A program made the position numbers and the translations under genes. 64,000 bases of DNA, from positions 7,088,501-7,152,500 of the forward strand of contig CM049418.1 of NCBI GenBank assembly GCA_026929865.2. Direction: 5' to 3'. This stretch comes from Hyperoplus lanceolatus. Lineage: Eukaryota; Chordata; Actinopteri; Uranoscopiformes; Ammodytidae. The notes beneath the pieces were generated by a model. The model did no database searches. It saw only the letters and a list, made by a program, of their open reading frames with translations, and was not told the origin of the DNA. This document shows positions 51,501 through 60,569 of the stretch, piece by piece (within the stretch, counting starts at the first letter, position 1; each line of letters begins with the position of its first letter).

Positions 51501-54128
51501 TGAGTTAAACACAAAGCAAAGGCTTGAGGCAAATGAGATTCCTGGTTGTTTTGCTTCCAACATGTCTTCTTTCAAACTATAAATCAAAGGTAAAAAATGT
51601 AACCTACATTTAGGTGTTGATTTGACTAAACCTGATCTTTTTGTGTCATATTCCACATACTCACCACAGTGACGGCATCATTGAAGAGTCCCTCTCCAAA
51701 TATGACAATGTATAACTGTTCATTGACACCGATGTCATCAAACACATTCAGAGCAGCCACCGGGTCCACAGCTGAGATGATGGCACCAAACAGCAAGTTC
51801 TCCTGCAAGGAAAGGAGTGGAAAATATTATTTGCGACCATGGAAACCAGGACGTACTAAAATGACGTATGATTTGACATGGGTGTGTAAATGTGTTTTTG
51901 CACCATATTCTCTGCAAACATTTTGGGAACGTTTCTCCAATCTTTTGAGGGGAGGAGCCTGATCAATAAAGGACCTGTCACAGGTGTCAAACGGACCTAG
52001 AGGGGGCTCCTCCCAACATAGATTGGAGAAAGTTCAGATTGATCTGCGGGAGAGAAACACATGTTGAGCTAGTGAAATCCATCTGGTCTCACTAGGCTTA
52101 CTATTTTCTACAACTACACATTTACTGGAGCACATGTGTGACTTTTTTACTACAAATTAGATATGAACCAAATTGACCTTCATATACACACTATAGCGTT
52201 TTAATTTGTAGGCTTCTTGTGACCTTGGCTAACCTGCAGGTTGATATCTTGCACTCCAAACACCTCGAACTGGCAGATTGCGAAGAGTGAGAGGCCAATG
52301 CCAATGCTGTTCCACAAGGTGCCCACCACGGCGTACCACATGACAGAGCCCAGGTTCTCAAAGAAGGGCCGGGTGGGCATGAAGTAGCCGCTGTCCAGCA
52401 CTATGGGCGGCAGCATGTACAGGAAGAAGACGTTGGAGCTGAGCACGGCGGGAGGCTCCTCTTTGACCGCGTGCATGATGCCGCCCACTATGAGGCCAAC
52501 AGCGATCAGGAGGCACGACTCCGGGATCCATATGGTGATTTTATTGTAAATGTTGAAGCCTGTAAAGAAGAAGAAAGACAATTGAACAAAACAAAAATAC
52601 CAATTATCTGGTGTTTAAAGGTGGAGTTAGTGATACTGCATACGGCTTACGCCTATGCAAGCCTTTGACATCACATATGAAAGACATTTGCAAAAAATTA
52701 TTTGTTGGTAAAATTGTGTTCCTGCCTATTCATTTAGCAACATTTCAGGTTTTATTTTGCAGTTTACCCAATCAGGAAGTAGATATGCACTGTGGGCTAC
52801 CTGTCCGTACTCTGTGTGCACTGAAAAAAAAATCTGGTGTTAAAGAGGACCTATTATGCTACTTTTCTGGTCTTAATTTCTTGTTTTACACTGCTATAGA
52901 GCAACCTGACACGAATCACATCACAAAAAACTATGTAGATTTTCGGGAAGCTCTTTCTCTTATTTTGGCGATCCAGCACATCCTGTCAACACTTGAGTGT
53001 GTGTGCTTCGGCTCCCTCCGCCTGTGCTTCGGCCATCTCCGCTCCCCTCCCCCCCCCTCCTGCAAACCCCACTCCGTTGTGATTGGTTACCTTCCTTCCG
53101 GAACACTTTCAGTGGCGGGAAGCGTGAGCATGGACCTATAAGGGCGCGAGGCAGACGCGAACAGGGAAGTGACAGCATTACCATACATGGAAACATCCGC
53201 GTGGAGACGTCACAAAGTTTTATGCGACGTCACAAATTATGAAAGGGTAGACCGCTTTGAAGACGTGACTTCTCGACTGGCTAGAATAGTGTTTAGTGCT
53301 CTGCACAGACACCCCAGACAGTCAGCAGGGAATATGTCGAAATGCATGTAAGTCATTATTTGATAATTTAGTATGGTTAAGCATGACTATGAATCATCAT
53401 AACAACGTTTATAGGTCATAAAAGTCAAAAAGCATCATAGGTCCTCTTTAATATAGAGCCTAAGCTCTGTAAACTGGTATGTAAACAAAGGGAATACACA
53501 ATACGGACAGGTAGCATATTGTGAGGAGATATTGACAGATTTTTACAAAAAGTGATTTGTCAACAACCATTCTCCAGAATTGCCTAGTATGCCTTTAACA
53601 CAGTTAACCCAAACCAGTTGTATGTCTTTGAATGGGATCTGTGTTCACTGTTTAGAAAATAGTCTGGAAATGAGTGTAACTAATGAAAAGTGTGTGAACA
53701 CATTTGCAAAAAAGAACTTTGCTGCGTTAGGGAGTTGATGTTGAAAATCAAGTGGATCCCTGTTTCTTTAAGCATATGCAATCTGGAAAAACAGTTATTA
53801 TTTCAACACAAACATTAACCTTTAACTCAAGTGCTGCACTCGTACCAATTTTGGCAAAGGAGGCCAGCAGTATCCACAGTGTGAACTCAAAGGGGACCTG
53901 GATCCTGGGGTAGTCCATGGTAAACACAGGGAGGTTGGCCCTCTCTTCCTCTGGGAAGGCCTGGGGTTCATTTTCAAAAGGTTTGACGCCGGCTGGAAGG
54001 TTGGTCGGCTCTGCTGGTTTTGATTCCAGCTCACATTTCCCTCCAGTACTGCAGAGGAATATAACTAACAAAAGCATGTGCAATACTCCTCTAGACGACC
54101 CGATCTCGAACACAACACAGGGCCCCAT
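45200..54128 (-). CDS. slc9a2: plasma-membrane Na+/H+ exchanger, SLC9A2/SLC9A4 type (whole gene, 13 coding exons)
   Basis: Electroneutral antiporter exchanging external Na+ for cytosolic H+, used in pH, volume and salt balance. Exons sum to 2400 bases (799 codons plus stop), like human NHE2 (about 812) and NHE4 (about 798). Seen in order: a signal-peptide-like start ([13 protein letters not shown]), [47 protein letters not shown] (TM4), [23 protein letters not shown] (TM5), [12 protein letters not shown] with the ND pair, [53 protein letters not shown], and a cytoplasmic tail opening [30 protein letters not shown] and YNL favour NHE4, while [17 protein letters not shown] and DAVTVV favour NHE2. 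The symbol is therefore provisional. The family is certain. Confidence 0.9.
45888..45981 (-). CDS. slc9a2: NHE exon 12
   Basis: 94 bases encoding [20 protein letters not shown] and [16 protein letters not shown] corresponds to RYLSL in NHE2/4. The donor CACG|GTGACA was chosen because it alone joins the last exon in frame. Without splicing the frame would stop 14 codons later. Confidence 0.8.
46061..46174 (-). CDS. slc9a2: NHE exon 11
   Basis: 114 bases, phase 0 to 0, encoding [20 protein letters not shown] and [18 protein letters not shown]. Matches the AKEILIRR..SLRES region of the mammalian tails. Confidence 0.93.
46659..46761 (-). CDS. slc9a2: NHE exon 10
   Basis: 103 bases, acceptor CTATCAG|TGA, encoding [20 protein letters not shown] then [14 protein letters not shown]. 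The last part matches RDILTSNMYQVRQR of NHE4. Confidence 0.87.
47267..47434 (-). CDS. slc9a2: NHE exon 9
   Basis: 168 bases encoding [40 protein letters not shown] and [16 protein letters not shown]. The [11 protein letters not shown] motif is shared by NHE2 and NHE4. Confidence 0.95.
47828..47898 (-). CDS. slc9a2: NHE exon 8
   Basis: 71 bases encoding [20 protein letters not shown] and WKD. Start of the regulatory tail, matching GIEDVCGHWSHY in mammalian NHE4. Confidence 0.95.
47971..48060 (-). CDS. slc9a2: NHE exon 7, followed by a GC-type donor
   Basis: 90 bases, phase 0 to 0, encoding [20 protein letters not shown] and [10 protein letters not shown]. The donor reads ACAAGG|GCAAGT. The nearest GT would shift the frame and end in a stop in the next exon, so a GC-AG intron is required. 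Confidence 0.93.
48352..48551 (-). CDS. slc9a2: NHE exon 6
   Basis: 200 bases encoding [60 protein letters not shown] and VTVFIQ. YGGLRGA is the conserved TM11 motif. Confidence 0.97.
48757..48974 (-). CDS. slc9a2: NHE exon 5
   Basis: 218 bases encoding [60 protein letters not shown] and [20 protein letters not shown] and SETLIF.F.GV are NHE hallmarks. Confidence 0.96.
49063..49128. repeat. retroposon tail fragment
   Basis: TTTGTAAGTAAGAATTTGTT..AATGACC.GCCTGGTTAAATAAAAG has the form of a common fish repeat 3' end. It abuts the element beginning at 49129. Confidence 0.5.
49586..50870. mobile_element. inverted-repeat DNA transposon remnant inside family E
   Basis: Ends GGGGAGAGTGGCCTAAGTTG and the inverse CAACTTAGGCCACTCTCCCC at a TATA site, fitting a TA target. 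A plus-strand frame (about 50329-50475) gives [33 protein letters not shown], resembling the acidic stretch plus GD.V.V.FAGK end of pogo/Tigger-like transposases. That resemblance is from memory and tentative. Confidence 0.65.
49988..50328 (-). mobile_element. truncated non-LTR retrotransposon inserted in the above
   Basis: On the minus strand a frame reads [20 protein letters not shown], the usual end of a non-LTR reverse transcriptase. It is followed by an AT-rich tail ending in (TTAC)n, seen on the plus strand as TAAGTAAGTAAGTAAG near 49990-50007. Confidence 0.6.
51040..51290 (-). CDS. slc9a2: NHE exon 4
   Basis: 251 bases encoding [60 protein letters not shown] and [16 protein letters not shown]. 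Donor TTGGC|GTGAGT. Confidence 0.96.
51665..51802 (-). CDS. slc9a2: NHE exon 3
   Basis: 138 bases encoding [40 protein letters not shown] and NDAVTV. The AVDPVA and ND motifs of the ion site are present. The usual AVLAVFEE is AALNVFDD here. Donor GTG|GTGAGT. Confidence 0.96.
52234..52559 (-). CDS. slc9a2: NHE exon 2
   Basis: 326 bases encoding [60 protein letters not shown] and [18 protein letters not shown]. Acceptor TACAG|GCT, donor CAG|GTTAGC. Covers the TM3-TM5 area. Confidence 0.96.
52619..53594. mobile_element. TTAA element family A, interrupted by family D copy 2
   Basis: Bordered by TTAA (52615-52618 and 53595-53598). The outer parts carry CGGACAGGTAGCATATTGTG and CATTCTCCAGAATTGCC, shared with 9206-9555. 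The family D element sits inside at its own TTAA. Confidence 0.65.
52844..53447. mobile_element. TTAA element family D, copy 2 (604 bp)
   Basis: Same orientation and almost the same sequence as 23926-24528. The differences I see are one extra C in the C-run, CGCGAG/CGTGAG, GCCAGC/GACAGC and AGACGG/AGACAG. Bordered by TTAA (52840-52843 and 53448-53451). In NHE intron 1. Confidence 0.88.
53846..54128 (-). CDS. slc9a2: NHE exon 1 (signal peptide to TM segment)
   Basis: ATG at 54128 with G at -3 and +4 and an in-frame TGA three codons upstream (four triplets back). Encodes [20 protein letters not shown], the hydrophobic run LLVIFLCS, a polar linker rich in Glu and Pro, then [18 protein letters not shown] and [13 protein letters not shown]. 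Donor ATTG|GTACGA. A splice acceptor-like sequence lies inside it (see 54048). Confidence 0.88.
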
Positions 54129-54813
54129 TACCACTGCTCAAGTAATCCCAATGTTAGTCATAAACCATTCAGAATGTAGGTCCCAAGATATTGAAAAACG
54201 GCTCTACTCCAGTCCATGTTTGTGGTAATTAAACATCAAAGAGTCATATTGAAAGGTAAAATGAAAGAAGCAAAGTGGCCAGTTTGCAAAGGCCTAACAG
54301 CATACAATTAGAAGTGAAACTTATTTGTGGTTTGTACTGTTGCTGAACCTGCTTGCCACTCCACCTGTGTGCCCTGCCTACTGGGTGGAGCCCATCAGGC
54401 GGAGTGCATGACCTCACTGACATGACAAGACAACCACATGACTAAGTCTTTGGCATGTTGCTATAGGACGAGTCCAGTTTTAATTAACATTAACAAGCAT
54501 GGATAAGGCAGCAGGTTTGTGCACAACTCTAACTGTAGCTTTTAATACTGGTGTTGAATCATGCAGTGACATATTAACTCCACATGATGGCAGTATAAGA
54601 CAAGTATACTTTGAAACAGCGGCTCTTCAGTATAACAGCAGGAACATGTCATTATTATCATGACTGTTACATTAGAGATCAATGAATTCATGTAATACAC
54701 TATGTATTAAAGTGAATTAATATGGTGCATTAGTAGAGATTTGACAACTCCATGTCAATATTTCCTTTTTATGCTGTTTTTTACTTTTTCTCTTGGCTAG
54801 CCTACTATATGTC

Positions 54814-54814
<1 letters not shown>

Positions 54815-54899
<85 letters not shown>

Positions 54900-54916
54900 G
54901 TAGATAGATAGATAGA
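54815..54916. repeat. (GATA)n microsatellite
   Basis: About 25 GATA units with one GATAGG interruption, 60 bases from the candidate exon at 54977. Confidence 0.95.
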
Positions 54917-54976
54917 AATACATAGCCTGCAAATAAATATTTTTGTATTATTTTGAAAAAAGGAAAGTCTACTTAC

Positions 54977-54990
54977 TGCGAGAGAGCCAT
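54977..54990 (-). CDS. candidate alternative first coding exon of the NHE gene
   Basis: ATG with strong context (GCAATGG), then GCT CTC TCG CA and the textbook donor GTAAGT. Joined to the acceptor CTCTGCAG|TACTGG (exon start 54048) it reads [13 protein letters not shown] in frame, giving 777 codons without the signal peptide. Joined to an acceptor just before 54128 it would be out of frame. It could also be the start of an unrelated minus-strand transcript. Confidence 0.4.
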
Positions 54991-55080
54991 TGCGTGATGA
55001 CGCCACGAACGTGCCGTGCAAGGGGCGTGTCCAGCGACTGTTGCTGCTACAGCTATACACTTACACACAGGGACGTTTGA
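54991..55080. promoter_or_regulatory. probable bidirectional promoter
   Basis: A GC-richer, TATA-less stretch between a minus-strand first exon candidate (donor at 54976) and a plus-strand first exon candidate (donor after 55149). It contains TGATGACGCCA (CRE/ATF-like) and AAGGGGCGTGTCC (KLF/SP-like). Inferred from layout only. Confidence 0.45.
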
Positions 55081-55149
55081 GAACACATCTTCTATAAGCT
55101 GATCTTTCATACAAGAAACGGAGATTTTAGACAACCCGAACCTAAACCG
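55060..55149 (+). other. candidate non-coding first exon of a plus-strand gene
   Basis: Ends AACCTAAACCG|GTAAGTAAC, a consensus 5' splice site. There is no ATG between about 55010 and 55149, fitting a 5' UTR exon. The 5' boundary is a guess. Confidence 0.4.
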
Positions 55150-55535
55150 GTAAGTAACAGCTACATACGGTTAATTTCCATTCAAAGTACCCCGTATAAT
55201 GAGGGCTAAAGGAGCTAAAGGCTGCGGCTTCCTTGGTGTTACAAGTTATGAAACGACGCTTGTAGTTTTGTTTCTTGGCACGTATTTATGTAAACACCAC
55301 TTATTTATGGCATAATATTATACAAGCTGATAGAGTGTAACAGGAGGTGTGTGTGGCAGAAATGAGATTAGAAATTATATGAAATGGGATTTTATTGTTG
55401 GTTTTCAATGAGTATGTTTAAGTGTCAGACAGAATGCCTGTGAGTAATCTCTTGTTAGTTTGCTGAGAGGTTTCACACTGCTGCAGCCAGTGTTATGCAA
55501 TTTAGTAAGCAAAGGGTGCATCTCCCCTCCAAGCC

Positions 55536-55650
<115 letters not shown>

Positions 55651-55881
55651 TCTAATGCCCTGTTATGCATACACATGCTTGTTTGCCTGCTTTTCATGCT
55701 TACACACACATTTATTTCTGTAATGCCAGTATTGTGTGTGTTTGTGTGTGTGTTTTTTATATTAGGCCTACCAGCCACACACATTTCACCGCAGTCTCTT
55801 CAGTGGTTTTGAGTTTCGCTGTGCAAGAGTCAAGGTCAGCGTGGACATTGATTTCCAAGAGCTGATGATGCTCTTCATGGC

Positions 55882-55886
<5 letters not shown>

Positions 55887-55974
<88 letters not shown>
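55887..55974. repeat. (GT)n microsatellite
   Basis: About 44 uninterrupted GT units. Confidence 0.95.
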
Positions 55975-55975
<1 letters not shown>

Positions 55976-56674
55976 TTGAAATTCAAGGTTTGACATGTGG
56001 GATCGGAGTTTTCTCTAAGCTTTTTCTCCTCAACAAAAGATGTAACATTGTTGTGTTATGCAGCCTGCCTTTTGTTCAGAGAGTAGAGCTGCTGCCTCAT
56101 TTGTCATCACATGACTTGATTTATAGTCATATGTTAGAGGATTATGCTGTATGCTTTGCAGCCCTGGAAAACCCCACTGTTTCCATTTCCTCCTGCAGTT
56201 CCGCATAAATCACTCACTTCAGTCTTCCGTTGACATCAGAGCAGCTGGTTTTTGAGAGACTCCATTAAAGCTTAAGGAGGCTTTTCCAACTCTGACAACA
56301 ATAGTATTATACAGGTGTCCTTGTGTAGTCTAGACAACTGTATTAACTGAACAGAATAGTGCTATGAATGAATATCGCAAGTGCTTAGGAGTAGAGATTT
56401 TTGGTTCTGAGTATTGACAAAAACTAATATTGAGATAATGGCCGATAAAGTTGGTTGTATCTGGAGAAATATACAGACCCAAACAGACAAGGTTTAGTCA
56501 AATAAACACCTGAATGTACATTTTGGAGCTTTTATTTATGAAATAAGACATGTTTTGGAAGAAAATAAACAACATACAGTGACTGACAGTACACACACAC
56601 ATACATTAATTATTGATGGTGCTGATGAGCAGGACTGGAGGAAAAATGGAGAGGCATCACACAAAAGAGGGAAC

Positions 56675-56830
<156 letters not shown>

Positions 56831-58229
56831 CAAACAACAATGCTATAAATCCTAGCTTCATGAAGGGTAATAATGTGTGGTTTCTATTCAAGCTGCTTTA
56901 TAGAGGGCTTAGAATAGAGACTTTATGGTCATTTTGGAGGCTGTGTTTAACCATTGGAGGATACCACGCTGCTATTTGCTGCAGACCAGGCATATAAAGA
57001 GTTAAATATCGGCCTGGGAAGAAAGAGAGAGAGATAGAGGGAGAGAGAGAGATGGGATGCAGCTGCAGTCTCTTTTTGCCTCGTGACGGCATCTGCGGCG
57101 TGAGTTTGTTTACATCCATCGTCAGCAGAGCAGACGTTCTCGGGTATGTGTGTGTATGTGTATGTGTGTGTAAATCTCAGCCTGCCATCTTCTGTTTTCA
57201 TACACCCCTCATGGATGTTAACACAGGGTTTTTTCTATGCCTTCTGAGGTGTGTTTTGGCATATGGGAGGAAATGCACAATCATGCTATATGCTAATAGG
57301 TCATCTTTTTAACCAATCAGAGAGTTCCTTTCCTACAAAAGGCTGCTGTACTGAGCTTTACTGACACAGTCACAGCTGTAGGACAATGTCAGTATAAGGG
57401 ATGTACGCACTTGCAGAAAATTGTTTGGCAGAAGTATTAGGTCGCCCAGATCCTGTTGAATGCATCTCTTGTTTTTATTCATTTAGTCAACGTATCAATT
57501 TCTCAATGTTATTTCAAATATTTGAGACACAACGGATATTGAGTCAGACTGTGAGTGTACAAGATGCTTTTTTTCTGAAAAGATATACAGTATGCAGTCC
57601 AGAATAGGAGACCTTTCTCTAAATGATGCTTTTGATGTAAAGCAAACATCGTCTTTTAAATTAGCTGTGACACATACTTACATTTCGTTTTGTGGTTAGT
57701 TTTTCTCCTCGTTGTTATGATTCACCAGCTGATGCCTCTTCAGAACCAGATGAGGTCATGGTTACATCACGTGGGATCTATATCTATCTAGAGATTTCTC
57801 TTTGGACAAGAACAAAGAAAAATTGAGCAGCTCATGATGTAGACATATACAATCATCTTTTAGCAGTTAATGCCCAGGAGCCATTCAAAGTGAGACTGTT
57901 GGCTGTAAACCCTGCATGCTCACTTCTGCTTTCTGCTGTCTCCAGACCTGCGCCATGTTTGACCACAGAAAGATGCCCTGTGTCAGCTGCAATGCACGTA
58001 CTTAAAGTGTGAACAATCCACCCATCTATAATGCACACTGCACATGTGGCTTATTATTACATGCTTGTGTTGCCAGGCTTGGTCAGTAGCAGGAAATCCT
58101 CTCAACTGTTTTCTCAATAGCAGTGTGTGTTAAATGGCATTTAAAGCTGCCACAATTATGTATGCAACTGGTTACACTTTCAACATCTCCATATTTGATG
58201 GTTATGTTATATAACCAAGATTGATTGTC

Positions 58230-58378
<149 letters not shown>

Positions 58379-58699
58379 ACAGTGATTTTTAGGCTTAAAA
58401 TGTTAATCAAGTTAGGTTAAACATATCTTTAAGCAGACCAATGAGAAATTGGGTGACCTTCAATCATTTTAATTTGATCCTAATGCATGCACTTATTGTG
58501 GAGAGAAATTCTATGTGGCCCACAGTGCACATAGGTTATTTTTATTATTTCAAAGAATTCCTTCCCATGATTTTGACAGTGAAACTGCCAGATATTTGGT
58601 TCAGACAAAAGCAGACTAGGTTACAGTTAGCGCAGCACAGTTTGAAGACACTTCCTGAACCAACAAAAGGAAGTGAAGCTCCCTTTGCAAGGAGCGCTA

Positions 58700-58700
<1 letters not shown>

Positions 58701-58730
<30 letters not shown>
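58701..58730. repeat. (AC)n microsatellite
   Basis: About 15 AC units. Confidence 0.93.
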
Positions 58731-58731
<1 letters not shown>

Positions 58732-59619
58732 GCCTGCTCGGGGACACATTGTGCCAAATACTTTTTGATACCGTTTGCAGATAAAGTAACAGGCTGTACA
58801 AATTGTCTCGCACGTACTGGAAAATGATACTGTGTTTGTTTGGGTTTGAGTTAAAGGTGTAATTCTTGAGATTTCAGTCGTAACACTGTGACTCGATTGA
58901 ACAACTCAATATCTTGGCACTCTGAAAACGATATTTCTCTGTGTATAGCAATACAGAAAAGTCTTACCTACATTGACATAGGACTTGCAGGTAAGTTTAA
59001 TATTCTTTGCCTCTCTAAAACTGTTGTTTTTAGATTTTATGTTAAAGCTTGTGGTGCTTCAGTGACTTGTATTGTAGTCGCTTTTGATTGGAGGTCTCAA
59101 AGTCTTCCTAGCAACAGATGAACAACAATGTACTAGTTTTACGAGATTTCTTGAACCTGTTGATATCCATTTATGTACTACCCCTTTTAGTATATCAGAT
59201 GTATTATCAAGCCATTGTTGGCAGGGTTACAAATCAGTACTGTATTTTTATGTGATTGTTGCCTCCATATATGTTGCAAAGATTAACAAAGATTTTAACT
59301 CTGGCTTTATCTGACATCTAAATGTATTCGAAACTATTAGGTATTGCTATAAAGATATAATCTCTACGTTTCCATTTAGCACACTTTTGATATTGTATTG
59401 TTTTTTTTCTTCTTGCAATGTTATTTAGATGCTTGTTGCTTGAAAGAGAGATAAGTTTCTGAGTTTACAAATGAAGGAAAACAAATGACCTCTAAATCAA
59501 TATGCCAACTTGCTATCAGAATTTTTTTTTCAAGGTAAAGTTATGAGTCAGTTTTCTGACACTGAGAAATATGTGTTGATGTGGCCGAGAGTGAGGGGGA
59601 GAGACTCGATATAGCTCTC

Positions 59620-59704
59620 AGTGTGTGTGTGTGCGTGTGTGTGCGTGTGTGTGCGTGTGTGTGCGTGTGTGTGCGTGTGTGCGCGTGTGTGTGCGTGTGT
59701 GTGC

Positions 59705-59729
<25 letters not shown>
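59620..59729. repeat. 10-bp minisatellite (GTGTGTGTGC)n
   Basis: About nine units of a decamer made of four GT and one GC, ending in plain GT. Confidence 0.92.
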
Positions 59730-59735
<6 letters not shown>

Positions 59736-59969
59736 ACGCTTATTTTCATTTGAAAGGGGCTACAGCTGCTCCGTCCCTCCAAAATAAATTATTCATGCTT
59801 TATTCTAATGGCGATCCCACAGGGTCCACGCTCTCTCCTCTATTATCGCCTCAGTCCAGTAACATGGGGCCAGATTTGACAGGACTTACTTTTATCTATT
59901 AGGTAGAGAGTGAGCAATAATCGCAATGTGGTGCTAGCATAATTCTCTATTGTTTCAATGTCTTCTCAG

Positions 59970-60046
59970 ATTGTGAATGAAGAACATGCACCTTACTGAA
60001 CCTGGATCAGCCTACTTCCTCTCCTCCTACATTACATTTACAGACT
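59970..60046 (+). CDS. candidate first coding exon of an unidentified plus-strand gene
   Basis: Acceptor CAATGTCTTCTCAG|ATT, ATG at 59977, then MKNMHLTEPGSAYFLSSYIT and FTD, leaving at phase 1 through the consensus donor ACT|GTGAGT. The frame is clean and the residue mix is protein-like with no repeat content. I do not recognise the family. A following exon was not found before 64000, so this is a candidate only. Confidence 0.4.
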
Positions 60047-60538
60047 GTGAGTATAGATATAAAATTATCAGAGAATACCCTGTTGTCTTGGCTGCAACTA
60101 GCGCTTATCTTTGTTATGCTAATTAGCTTTAATTGGTATTAATTTACTTATTGTTTGGATTCCGGGATATCAAGTGGATGTGTTCAAAATATTTATATTT
60201 TAAACTCATATCGAACTAGTTGAACAAAAAGCAGCCAATTCTCACATTGGAGTGGATATACCCATAATAGTCTGGGGTTTCCGCCTGATGTAAATACTAA
60301 TCAATATCAACTCATAAATCCCAGTATTCCAAGAGAACCACTCTAAGATCTGCTTTTAACATTTTCAGAATCAAAGCATGTTTTACAATGATTAGAATAT
60401 GGTTGCATGAATCATTAATAGCTTCTGTTAAGCAGGAAATCAAATCCACTCTTTCATCTGGTTGGATACTAGATATCTCTAGATGTCTCTGCCCCGAAAA
60501 GTTTGACAAATTTCCAGCTAAGTTTTTTGGACACACAC

Positions 60539-60569
<31 letters not shown>

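Noticed and set aside
54717-55060. Ser-Ile-Tyr-Leu repeat frames
   Set aside because: Translation of the GATA microsatellite.
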